A DNA stretch of 28,807 nt from NCBI GenBank assembly GCA_017381835.1, contig JAFOBK010000106.1:1-28807 (forward strand), read 5' to 3'. The stretch is from Oscillospiraceae bacterium (GTDB lineage: Bacteria > Bacillota_A > Clostridia > Oscillospirales > Oscillospiraceae). This document shows positions 1 through 6,952 of the stretch, one piece after another. Numbering within the stretch: position 1 is the stretch's first letter; the number at the start of each line of letters is the position of its first letter. The notes under the pieces are model-generated. The model was not told the DNA's origin. It searched no databases and saw only the letters and a list, made by a program, of their open reading frames with translations. A program made the position numbers and the translations under genes.

Positions 1-159
1 AACGCGGCGGACTTCCAGCGCGGGGACAAGAAACAGCACATCGATATCATATTTCTCGGCAGCCTTGTCAGCAGCGATGGCATATTCCAGCAGTTTATCG
101 CCCCAGACATAGTTCTTGGTACCGATCTCAAAATAAGGCACTCGAATGGTAGGTTTCAT
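1..159 (-). CDS. Triosephosphate-isomerase-like protein, N-terminal part (cut by window edge)
   Basis: Only the first 53 codons are present, running off the left edge. The start at 159 follows a GAGGAATGTAAT ribosome site. The protein begins MKPTIRVPYFEIGTKNYVWG, which resembles the N-terminus of the TIM-like isomerases found in sugar and polyol catabolic loci more than housekeeping TpiA (usually NWKMN). Lys15 sits where the catalytic Lys of the first beta-alpha unit is expected, and the following helix and VLFLVPALEVR strand fit the barrel start. It is the last visible gene of the minus-strand ABC/isomerase operon, 96 bp after the isomerase. I infer a role isomerising a phosphorylated ketose or aldose made from the imported sugar, as EryH/EryI-type proteins do for tetrulose phosphates. 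The substrate cannot be read from this fragment. Confidence 0.72.
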   Translation of the reverse strand, partial: MKPTIRVPYFEIGTKNYVWGDKLLEYAIAADKAAEKYDIDVLFLVPALEVRRV

Positions 160-199
160 ATTACATTCCTCTTTCTGAATGAATTTTATTTTTATTTTG

Positions 200-233
200 T
201 GGCTGCCCAGATATGGTTTCCTGGGCAGCCACA
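200..233 (-). other. Intra-operon stem-loop between isomerase and TIM-like gene
   Basis: GTGGCTGCCCAG pairs with CTGGGCAGCCAC around a short loop, giving a 12-bp GC-rich stem. On the transcribed (minus) strand it is followed by A-rich sequence, not a U-tract, so it does not look like an intrinsic terminator. More likely it is an mRNA-stabilising or processing hairpin. It lies downstream of the isomerase stop and upstream of the ribosome site of the TIM-like gene. Confidence 0.6.
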
Positions 234-255
234 TAGAAAGGTGAGGAGGGTAGAA

Positions 256-1653
256 TTAAGCAATCACAACACGTTTACAGCCCAAAAAGTCTGCCATCGG
301 AAGCAACTGTTCCAGCACATCTCCGTAAACCAACACGCTGTGATGGGTGGCACCTACCTGGCTGAATTGTTCCAGGAAGGACTCCAGAGATACATCAGGC
401 TTGAACCAGCCGTTGGTCTCGCTGCCCATCTTGTTCTCACCCACGATGCTCAGCATCTGACCGGGTGCGAAAGTAAGCGTATATTGACCGTTGCCAAAAG
501 GTGCCAAGTTGATATAGACCGCACGGCCACCCTTCATGGTCTTATATGCTGCCGTGGGATTCTCCGCACTGGTGAAGGGGAACGCTTTTTCCCGCAGGAC
601 AGGCTTGCCGTCAGCAATGGCGTAGTTGAACTCGCCCATATGGCTGAGGAAAACACTGCCATGCTCCCAGTCGGGGCAGAACATCTCGGTGAAGGTAACC
701 TCGTCGAAAGCGTTCAAAAGGGCACCGGTAAAGGCTGCGGTCAGCACATCGCCTTCGCCGGCATAGCCCAAACCGTTGGCCATAGCACTACAGCACTCAG
801 TAAAGGGCATGACAGGCAGACCGGGGCGGGAGCCTTCGGTTTCCAGGAAGTTGATGGAGAAGCCGGTGAGCTTTTCATCCTCCACCCACTTGCGGATGGT
901 CAAGCTGGTTTTGGCAGAGCGGTCATAGACTTCCCTGGTCAAACCGGGCGCAAACTCAAAGCGCTCCATATCAGCAGCATACTCAGCATCGATCTCAGCC
1001 TGTGTAACGGCGGCTGCGCGCTGAGCACCCTTCTGCCAATCGTAAGTAACCACATCCATGCCAAAGTCACGTTTGAGTTCCTCAAAGGGAACACGGAAAT
1101 CGCCCATGCCGGCAAAGGGTTCGCCAACGAGGCCGATTCGGGCATTACGCATGCCCTGAGCCACTTGCGCAGCCTTGGCAGCGTTCGCCACCTTCTGCAG
1201 AACATTGGAGTGATCCATATGTCCGGCACAGACAGTAAAGGTCTTGCCGTTGCGGATCAGGAGATTGCACATATCTTGAACACCGTGAATGCCGTGATTC
1301 AGCATCAGTGCGGCAGAATCGGTGAACTGGTCGTAGGTAAAGTCGGGGGTCGTATCCAAAATGATAAGAGGAAGATCGGTAGCAGCCAGAGCCTTCTCAG
1401 ACTCCAGAGAGGGGGAGTATGCCAGATGCAGCGTAACGATTGCATCTACATTTTCAGACTCAAAATACTTAATTGCAGTTTCAAATTCATCTGCCAAGCG
1501 GCAGACATCGGATGTGATCACATCCAGACCGGTTTCCTGCAGGCGCTTCACTGCATAAGCATGGGCAGCATTGATGGCAGGACGGACTTCGGGATTGGAG
1601 CGGTCATACAGCTCCACATACATGGGCAGCAGGCCGATTTTGGGACATCTCAT
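256..1653 (-). CDS. L-arabinose/L-fucose isomerase family protein (AraA-like fold)
   Basis: This 465-aa cytoplasmic protein has the size and layout of the AraA/FucI isomerase superfamily. The metal and catalytic positions of L-arabinose isomerase can be placed: Glu300 in GYAGEGD, Glu323 in TFTEMF, His338 in LSHMGE, and His437/438 in GATHHSV. An active Mn-dependent aldose-ketose isomerase is therefore likely. The N-terminal half (MRCPKIGLLPMYVELYD) is the usual substrate-binding Rossmann-like region and differs from classical AraA, so the sugar is uncertain. The start at 1653 is preceded by AAGGAGAATACT. It lies 71 bp after the binding-protein gene with a strong hairpin between them, and before the TIM-like isomerase. 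It is presumably part of the same LacI-controlled transcript. L-fucose, L-arabinose or a rarer aldose are all possible; the family call is firm, the substrate is not. Confidence 0.85.
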   Translation of the reverse strand: MRCPKIGLLPMYVELYDRSNPEVRPAINAAHAYAVKRLQETGLDVITSDVCRLADEFETAIKYFESENVDAIVTLHLAYSPSLESEKALAATDLPLIILDTTPDFTYDQFTDSAALMLNHGIHGVQDMCNLLIRNGKTFTVCAGHMDHSNVLQKVANAAKAAQVAQGMRNARIGLVGEPFAGMGDFRVPFEELKRDFGMDVVTYDWQKGAQRAAAVTQAEIDAEYAADMERFEFAPGLTREVYDRSAKTSLTIRKWVEDEKLTGFSINFLETEGSRPGLPVMPFTECCSAMANGLGYAGEGDVLTAAFTGALLNAFDEVTFTEMFCPDWEHGSVFLSHMGEFNYAIADGKPVLREKAFPFTSAENPTAAYKTMKGGRAVYINLAPFGNGQYTLTFAPGQMLSIVGENKMGSETNGWFKPDVSLESFLEQFSQVGATHHSVLVYGDVLEQLLPMADFLGCKRVVIA

Positions 1654-1682
1654 AGTATTCTCCTTCGTGAAAGGGATTTGAT

Positions 1683-1712
1683 AACGGGGCGCCGGGAAAC
1701 CGGCGCCCCGTT
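1683..1712 (-). other. Strong stem-loop after the binding-protein gene
   Basis: This is a perfect 13-bp stem (AACGGGGCGCCGG with its complement) around a 4-nt loop, 12 nt past the binding-protein stop codon. On the transcribed strand the 3' side is TATCAAATCC, with no U-tract. A 3'-end-protecting or partial-attenuation hairpin that favours binding-protein mRNA over the downstream isomerase is more likely than full termination. Similar hairpins follow the binding-protein cistrons of other ABC operons. Confidence 0.65.
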
Positions 1713-1724
1713 TGCTTAAGGGAT

Positions 1725-2762
1725 TTAGTTCTTTGCGGTAACCTCGTACTTGTACTTAGCACGGAACTGCTCCTGGTTCTCTGCGTTGATAACGATGGAA
1801 CCGGAGTCAACAGCATCGGGCAGGGGGTTCACGCCCAGCTCGCGATAGCCCTCAATGACCTTCAGCTCGTTGTTAACATAAGCATGCAGCCACTGCAGAG
1901 CGATGTAGCCTTCAACGTAGGAGTTCTGAGCCAGAGAAGCAGCAACTTCGCCGTCACGGATCAGGTCCAGGGTAGCCTCGTCACGGTCGCGGCCAACGAT
2001 TACGATCTCGCCGGTCTTACCAGCCTCACGAACTGCGGTAGCAGCACCGACAGCGGTGTAGGCCTGCTGGCCGATGATACCAACGACGTCAGCATTTGCC
2101 TGCAGAGCAGCGCCGATGTTGGTAGCAGCAACGTTAGCGTCAGCGGTGTCGTCAACTTCGATGACCTTGATGCCGGGAACGTTGTCCAGAACGGAGTGAG
2201 CGCCTTCCAGGTTAGCGATAGCGGAGGGCTGAGCCAGAGCCAGAGCGGAAGAGATGATAACGGTACCGGTCTTGCCGTCCAGCTGCTTCAGCAGCTCTTC
2301 AGCCTGTGCAACACCTGCGTTGAAGGGATCACAGCCGATGAAGCTCAGACGGTCAGAGGGGATGTCAGTGTTAACGCAGATAACGGGGATGCCAGCAGCG
2401 ATAGCGTTGTTTACGGAGTTTGCGGTCTCCTCGGTCTGGCCATGCAGAACGATACCGGTAACGCCGTTAGCAACAGCCTGGTCGATAGCCAGTGCAATCT
2501 GGTCAGGAACGAATTCCTGAGGACCAGCAAAGTACCACTGAGCACCGATCTTGTTAGCAGCGTCGCAGACGCCAGCCTTCAGTGCATCAAAGAACTCCAG
2601 CTGGCCCAGAGACATGATGACGCAGTAGATTTCGCCTTCGCCGGGCAGAGCAGCGTTTTCGCCTTCTGCAGCGGGAGCAGCGGGTTCCTCAGTCTTACCG
2701 CAAGCGACCATGCAGGTCAGCAGCATAGCGACGACCAGGAGCAGAGACAGGATTTTTTTCAT
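1725..2762 (-). CDS. Sugar ABC transporter substrate-binding lipoprotein (RbsB-like)
   Basis: The start at 2762 is chosen because GGAGGAAACAACA lies directly upstream; an in-frame ATG 15 nt earlier would sit inside that ribosome site. The 345-aa product begins with MKK, a hydrophobic core and a lipobox-like MVAC, making Cys21 the lipidated residue. An acidic Ala/Pro/Glu linker follows, then a type-I periplasmic-binding fold of the RbsB class (for example GIVLHGQ, AGIPVICVNTD, FIGCDPFNAG, and VGRDRDEATLDLIRDGEVAASLAQ near the C-terminus). It should capture a monosaccharide outside the membrane and deliver it to the permease encoded upstream. It is third in the permease, ATPase, binding protein, isomerase operon. 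The ligand is not predictable from sequence alone. Confidence 0.92.
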   Translation of the reverse strand: MKKILSLLLVVAMLLTCMVACGKTEEPAAPAAEGENAALPGEGEIYCVIMSLGQLEFFDALKAGVCDAANKIGAQWYFAGPQEFVPDQIALAIDQAVANGVTGIVLHGQTEETANSVNNAIAAGIPVICVNTDIPSDRLSFIGCDPFNAGVAQAEELLKQLDGKTGTVIISSALALAQPSAIANLEGAHSVLDNVPGIKVIEVDDTADANVAATNIGAALQANADVVGIIGQQAYTAVGAATAVREAGKTGEIVIVGRDRDEATLDLIRDGEVAASLAQNSYVEGYIALQWLHAYVNNELKVIEGYRELGVNPLPDAVDSGSIVINAENQEQFRAKYKYEVTAKN

Positions 2763-2815
2763 TGTTGTTTCCTCCATTTTTTATTATTTTGTTCCTATTG
2801 GAATAAAACACAGAT

Positions 2816-4312
2816 TTAAACGGTGTAGCCGGAGGCCATAGCCATCAGCTTTTCTTCAGTCAGATCCTTATTCTCCAGAACGCCCATGCACTTACCCTCG
2901 TACATGACCGCAACCCGGTCACAGGAGGCCATGATCTCAGGCATTTCGGAAGAGACCATGATGACGCCCTTGCCCTTGGACACAACATCACGCAGCAACA
3001 TATGGATCTCAGCCTTAGCACCCACGTCAACGCCACGGGTGGGCTCGTCGATCATAACCACATCGGGATCTGCAGACAGCCACATGGACAGCAGAACCTT
3101 CTGCTGGTTACCGCCGGACAGGTTCAGCACCTTATGAGCCAGGTTAGCGCACTTGATGGACATAGCCTTGACATAGCCGGTAGCATTGTCAGCGATCTTT
3201 TTGAAGTCCACACAGCCCTTGGTCACATAGCGCTCCGTAGATGCAGCAGCGATGTTCTGCTGTACGTCCAGGTTCAGGAACAGGCCCAGGATTTTTCTTT
3301 CCTTGGTAATGTAAGCCAGCTTGTTGCGCTTGGCATCATAAGGATTGCGGATATGCACTTCCTTGCCGTGGAGTTTCACGGTGCCTCCGGTGGCCTGACG
3401 CCAGCCGAACAGGGTCTCCAGCAGCTCCGTACGGCCGGATCCTTCCAGGCCGGCGATGCCCAGGATCTCGCCCTCCCGCAGCTGGATGGACACGTCCTGC
3501 AATTCCTTGCCGCTGCTCAGATGCTCAGCTTCCAGCAGGACCTTACCGATCTTGGTGGTACCCACGCCGAATTCATAGGCAACATTACGGCCCACCATGT
3601 AGCGGACCATATCGTCCTTGGTAATGTCCTTGGTCATAGGGAGGGTAGTCACATGCTGACCGTCCTTCATAACCGTCAAAGCGTCTGCCAGGTGGACCAC
3701 CTCGTCCAGACGGTGGGAGATGTAGATGATGGTGATGCCCTTGGCCTTCAGGTCCTGGATCAGATCAAAGAGCTTGTCCACTTCTACCTGGGTCAGCGCG
3801 GAGGTGGGCTCGTCAAAGATCACGATCCGGGCGTTCTCATGCATCAGGGAGGCAATCTCCACCATCTGCTGAGAGCCCAGGGACAGGGTGTTCATATCGG
3901 CCTTCTCATCGATGTAGTCCAGGCCGCAGCTGTCCAGGATCTTCCGGGCATCGCTGTAGAGCTTGGGATAATCAATGCAGCCCTTCTTGGTAGGCAGCGC
4001 GCCGGCGAACAGGTTTGCCGCAACATTCAGATGCATAAAGTTGGACAGCTCCTGGTACACAACGCCCACACCGGCCTTCTTGGCATCCTCAGGGCTTTTG
4101 AAATTCACCTTCTGGCCGAACAGTTCCACATGGCCGCCATCGCAGCCCTGGACGCCAGCCAGGATCTTGATCATGGTAGATTTACCGGCGCCGTTTTCGC
4201 CGATAATGCAATGCACATCGCCTTCCTTGATCTCAAAGCTCACATTGTTCAGTGCCCGGACACCGGGGAAGACTTTCGTGACATTTTCCAGTTTGATTGC
4301 GGTTTTTGCCAT
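2816..4312 (-). CDS. Sugar ABC transporter ATP-binding protein, tandem nucleotide-binding domains (RbsA/MglA-like)
   Basis: The start at 4312 is set by TAGGAGGAGCAATT just upstream; the longer reading would begin within that site. The 498-aa protein carries two ABC domains. The first has a canonical Walker A (GENGAGKST, residues 38-46), a degenerate signature LSLGSQQ and Walker B IVIFDEPTSAL. The second has the degenerate Walker A GLEGSGRTE usual for this family, an intact signature LSGGNQQKV and VVMIDEPTRGVDVG. It energises uptake by the permease encoded 24 bp upstream, and the binding-protein gene follows 53 bp downstream. Family identity is secure; assignment to ribose, galactose or another sugar is not. 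Confidence 0.95.
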   Translation of the reverse strand: MAKTAIKLENVTKVFPGVRALNNVSFEIKEGDVHCIIGENGAGKSTMIKILAGVQGCDGGHVELFGQKVNFKSPEDAKKAGVGVVYQELSNFMHLNVAANLFAGALPTKKGCIDYPKLYSDARKILDSCGLDYIDEKADMNTLSLGSQQMVEIASLMHENARIVIFDEPTSALTQVEVDKLFDLIQDLKAKGITIIYISHRLDEVVHLADALTVMKDGQHVTTLPMTKDITKDDMVRYMVGRNVAYEFGVGTTKIGKVLLEAEHLSSGKELQDVSIQLREGEILGIAGLEGSGRTELLETLFGWRQATGGTVKLHGKEVHIRNPYDAKRNKLAYITKERKILGLFLNLDVQQNIAAASTERYVTKGCVDFKKIADNATGYVKAMSIKCANLAHKVLNLSGGNQQKVLLSMWLSADPDVVMIDEPTRGVDVGAKAEIHMLLRDVVSKGKGVIMVSSEMPEIMASCDRVAVMYEGKCMGVLENKDLTEEKLMAMASGYTV

Positions 4313-4336
4313 AATTGCTCCTCCTACAATCAAGCC

Positions 4337-5335
4337 TTAGGCCTTGACCTTTCTTCTCTTCATCAGTACGTCCAGGCCCACAGCCAGGATCAGGATGCAG
4401 CCATTGATCACCTTGGTGTAGCTGCTGGGCAGGTACAGCAGGGTAATGGCGTTGGTGACCATCTGCATCAGGATCACGCCCAGGACCGCGCCCAGGACGC
4501 TGCCCACGCCGCCGTCCATGGAAACACCGCCAACCAGCAGAGCAACCACGTTACGGAACTCCAAGCTCTCGCCTGCGTTCTGGGAGCAGCTGCCCAGACG
4601 AGCAGTCAGAATGATGCCGGAGAAGGCAGCCACAGCGCCGGTGATAGCGTAAATGATCACGTTGAAGCGCTCCACATTGATACCTGCCAGCTTTGCGGAG
4701 GACTTGTTGGAGCCAATGTAGTAGGCGTTATGGAAGAAACGGGAGTACTTCAGCAGCAGCACACCGGCTACCACAACTACCAGCATGTAGATGATGGTAA
4801 TGGGAATACCCAGCACATTGATACGGCCCAGAGCCAGGAACTCCTCGGGGAAGGAGGACAGGGTGCCGCCGCCCAGCAGAACCAGAGCCAGACCGCGGTA
4901 AGCCATCCAGGTGCCCATGGTAGCAACCAGGGGAGTCAGACCCAACTTGTTGACGATCACGCCGTTAAGGGCGCCCAGCACAAAGCCGGTGGTCAGGCCG
5001 ATCAGAATGGCCAGAGGCACAGGCAGGCCCAGCTTCAGCATCATGGCGCAGATGGCTGCGTTCAGACACAGAGCGGAACCGCCGGAGAAGTCAATGTTAC
5101 CGCCGATCAGAGCGATACACATGGGGATGGCGATCATCATATCGGTACTCATACCCTGCAGCAGGACCCGGAAGTTGTCCACACGCAGGAAGTTTGGGGT
5201 CGCCAGAGACAGGCACAGGCCGAAGACCACCAGCAGAATGGCCAGGGATACTTCGCGCTTCTGCAGGATCAGACCTGCCTTGCTCAGCAGGGTGTTATCG
5301 CCCGAATTCCGCTTGACCTCGTTTTTTACTTTCAT
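4337..5335 (-). CDS. Sugar ABC transporter permease (RbsC/BPD_transp_2 family)
   Basis: The chosen start (5335) has CAGGAGGAATATCTAAG immediately upstream; earlier in-frame ATGs fall within the operator-containing leader. The 332-aa protein has a basic N-terminus (MKVKNEVKRN) and then about 8-10 hydrophobic segments. It shows family landmarks such as GGNIDFSGGSALCLNAA, GLTTGFVLGALNGVIVNKLGLTPL and VALLVGGVSMDGGVGSVLGAV. It forms the membrane channel for the adjacent ATPase and lipoprotein. As first gene of the transcript it follows a consensus promoter at 5506-5534 and two LacI-type operators in the ~160-nt leader. Confidence 0.94.
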   Translation of the reverse strand: MKVKNEVKRNSGDNTLLSKAGLILQKREVSLAILLVVFGLCLSLATPNFLRVDNFRVLLQGMSTDMMIAIPMCIALIGGNIDFSGGSALCLNAAICAMMLKLGLPVPLAILIGLTTGFVLGALNGVIVNKLGLTPLVATMGTWMAYRGLALVLLGGGTLSSFPEEFLALGRINVLGIPITIIYMLVVVVAGVLLLKYSRFFHNAYYIGSNKSSAKLAGINVERFNVIIYAITGAVAAFSGIILTARLGSCSQNAGESLEFRNVVALLVGGVSMDGGVGSVLGAVLGVILMQMVTNAITLLYLPSSYTKVINGCILILAVGLDVLMKRRKVKA

Positions 5336-5364
5336 CTTAGATATTCCTCCTGAATCATCTTTTT

Positions 5365-5378
5365 TGCACTCGGGTGCA
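5365..5378. promoter_or_regulatory. LacI-type operator O1 (leader of the ABC operon)
   Basis: TGCACTCGGGTGCA, one mismatch from a perfect palindrome with the central CpG typical of LacI-family sites. It lies about 30 bp upstream of the permease start, inside the transcribed leader, where bound repressor could block elongation or form a loop with the sites at 5453 and 5637. Confidence 0.8.
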
Positions 5379-5452
5379 TTTTTAAAGGGCAAAAAATGTC
5401 GTGTCTGAACGGTAAGTCGCTAAAAGCTTCTCACCCCGCAAAAAAGTTTAAA

Positions 5453-5466
5453 ATCACTCGGGTGCA
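5453..5466. promoter_or_regulatory. LacI-type operator O2
   Basis: ATCACTCGGGTGCA, a weaker copy of the palindrome with one degraded half-site. It lies about 35-45 nt downstream of the predicted transcription start of the ABC operon, which suits roadblock or looping repression. Confidence 0.7.
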
Positions 5467-5505
5467 ATACAAGTTCAAACACAACATACTTTAATAACCA
5501 AAAAA

Positions 5506-5534
5506 ATTATATCATTTCATTTTTTGCCTGTCAA
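5506..5534 (-). promoter_or_regulatory. Consensus promoter of the ABC/isomerase operon
   Basis: On the minus strand TTGACA (5529-5534) and TATAAT (5506-5511) are separated by exactly 17 nt, a perfect sigma-70/sigma-A promoter. The expected start is near 5499, giving a leader of about 160 nt that includes operators O2 and O1. Such a strong core promoter fits tight control by a repressor. Confidence 0.88.
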
Positions 5535-5636
5535 TTTATCACATTGTATGAACAATCAGGGGCGTTTTTGTGAAAAATAAATAAAAATAAGCATATTTCT
5601 TGTGACATACGTTTTTCCGCAAACTATCCCCCGTTT

Positions 5637-5652
5637 ATGCACTCGAGTGCAT
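5637..5652. promoter_or_regulatory. LacI-type operator O3 (perfect 16-bp palindrome)
   Basis: ATGCACTCGAGTGCAT is fully self-complementary with a central CpG. It lies about 140 bp upstream of the ABC-operon start and just beyond the LacI-gene terminator. As the best copy of the motif it is probably the highest-affinity anchor for looping to O2 (centre distance 185 bp). Confidence 0.85.
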
Positions 5653-5660
5653 TGTTAGCT

Positions 5661-5699
5661 AAAAATAATGTGCCAAAGGATTATATCCCTTGGCACATT
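5661..5699 (-). terminator. Intrinsic terminator of the LacI-family gene
   Basis: On the minus strand a 10-bp outer stem (AATGTGCCAA with its complement) encloses an inner GGAT/ATCC pairing, followed by TATTTTT. It starts 11 nt after the regulator stop codon. Confidence 0.85.
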
Positions 5700-5709
5700 C
5701 CTTATTATC

Positions 5710-6732
5710 TTAATCCAGGCATTCACTTGTCAGAATATAAAGCGGGGTATAATTCTGTTCTTCCGGTTTTTCACGAGCTGCCAAATACCGGAACATCAAA
5801 GTGGTTGCCAGTGCGGAGAAAGATTCCGGTTTCTGTTCGATAATCACGCGGATGTATCCATCCTTCATTAGACTGATACCGTCATCGGAAAGGTCAAAAC
5901 CCACCAATGCCACATCCGGTCTTCCCAAATCATGAAGAACCTGACCGGCGATCAAGGTATTAGCGTCAGTACAGAACAGACCTACAACCGGTTCTCTTGT
6001 TACAACACTCTGCACCGCATGATAGTATAAGTCCTTGTCATCGTTCAGATTCAGCTCCTGGACGCAGATTTCGGGATAATACTCCCGCATTCTATCCATA
6101 AATCCGGCGGAACGTTCTCTTGTCTGCATATGATCGCCGCCTCGGTTAACAATGTATACTTTGCCCTTTTTTCCCACATAGTTGGCAAGGATCTGTCCGC
6201 CGATGCGTCCGGATTTGTAAGCATTGGGGCCGGCATAGCAAAGACGTCTGCTGTCCGGCGCGTCTGCACCAAATGTGATGACCGGTATGCCGGCTTCAGC
6301 AAGAGCATCAATCTGCGGATTTAAGCTGGTTGCACTGATGGGCTGCAGAATCACACCATTCAGGTCTTCACGCTGAAGGAAGCTTTCCAACAGCGCTTTC
6401 TGGGGTGCATCACCGGGCTGCTCCAAAATATGAAATTCCAAGTGCAGGCCAAAATCCCGATAGCCCGCCTGGGCAGTGCGAAAGCCCTCTGCAACTTCCG
6501 GGAAATATGCCTTTGTCATTGCTGTATATACCACAGCTACTCGCTGGATTTGATTCTTTGCCAAAGCTGTAGCCGCCAGGTTTTTCGTGTAGTTCAGCGA
6601 CTCCGCCGCCGCTAAAACCGCCTGTTTGGTAGAGTCGCGCACACTGGGATCTCCGCTCATTACTTTTTTCACTGTGCGCAGTGCGTATCCTGACTTCTGT
6701 GCTACATCCTTTAATGTAGGCCGTGTACCCAC
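5710..6732 (-). CDS. LacI-family transcriptional repressor
   Basis: I place the start at a GTG (6732), because GGGGAGGGGAG lies 7 nt upstream and the product then begins MGTRPTLKDVAQKSGY, the usual LacI length before the helix-turn-helix. ATGs at 6768 and 6822 are alternatives, but the latter is inside the promoter. The 340-aa protein has the DNA-binding domain at residues 5-50, a hinge with AATALAKNQ supplying the conserved Leu, and a RbsB-like ligand core (GVILQPISATSLNPQID, AGIPVITFG, GRIGGQILANYVG, VGLFCTDANTL). The recognition helix reads ALRTVKKVMSG instead of the common VSxxTVSRVLNG, so specificity should be unusual. Four matching palindromes at 5365, 5453, 5637 and 8012 mark its likely targets: the ABC operon and the DUF4432 gene. 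The inducer is probably the transported sugar or a phosphorylated product. Confidence 0.9.
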   Translation of the reverse strand: MGTRPTLKDVAQKSGYALRTVKKVMSGDPSVRDSTKQAVLAAAESLNYTKNLAATALAKNQIQRVAVVYTAMTKAYFPEVAEGFRTAQAGYRDFGLHLEFHILEQPGDAPQKALLESFLQREDLNGVILQPISATSLNPQIDALAEAGIPVITFGADAPDSRRLCYAGPNAYKSGRIGGQILANYVGKKGKVYIVNRGGDHMQTRERSAGFMDRMREYYPEICVQELNLNDDKDLYYHAVQSVVTREPVVGLFCTDANTLIAGQVLHDLGRPDVALVGFDLSDDGISLMKDGYIRVIIEQKPESFSALATTLMFRYLAAREKPEEQNYTPLYILTSECLD

Positions 6733-6802
6733 TTTATGGCTCCCCTCCCCAATTCTGATTGCTTGCATCCAAAGCTTTGCAAAATAATGTCTTATTTTAT
6801 TT

Positions 6803-6832
6803 ATTATAAAGAAAAACGGCATATAATGTCAA
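6803..6832 (-). promoter_or_regulatory. Promoter of the LacI-family gene
   Basis: TTGACA (6827-6832) and TATAAT (6803-6808) on the minus strand are 18 nt apart, giving a start near 6796 and a leader of about 64 nt to the GTG. I see no copy of the operator palindrome here, so autorepression through that motif is not evident. Confidence 0.75.
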
Positions 6833-6904
6833 TCATTTTTCGATAACAACATATTGATTTTCATAAATTCTCCGTGTTTTCATTCTGTTTTCTTCACAAT
6901 GCTT

Positions 6905-6939
6905 AAAAAAACGGCACAGAAATAACCTGTGCCGTTTTT
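6905..6939 (-). terminator. Intrinsic terminator of the DUF4432 gene
   Basis: A perfect 12-bp stem (AAAACGGCACAG with its complement) with a 7-nt loop and a T-run on the minus strand, beginning 14 nt after the stop codon. It separates the DUF4432 transcript from the LacI gene. Confidence 0.88.
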
Positions 6940-6952
6940 CTAATTATGGTGC

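Larger units (their letters stand above)
5336..5709. other. Regulatory intergenic region between LacI gene and ABC operon
   Basis: This 374-bp gap holds no gene. From right to left it contains the LacI-gene terminator (5667-5699), a perfect 16-bp operator (5637-5652), a consensus promoter (5506-5534), a second operator (5453-5466) and a third operator (5365-5378) next to the permease ribosome site. Confidence 0.8.

Noticed and set aside
139..150. Possible fifth LacI operator (GGCACTCGAATGGT) at the TIM-like gene start
   Set aside because: Only one half-site matches, and the bases are explained by the coding sequence TIRVPY.
3002..5353. A 783-codon open frame on the plus strand across the ATPase and permease genes
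   Set aside because: It is antisense to two certain genes, is rich in Gln, His and Asp as expected from the mirror of their codon bias, and has no ribosome site or recognisable motif.
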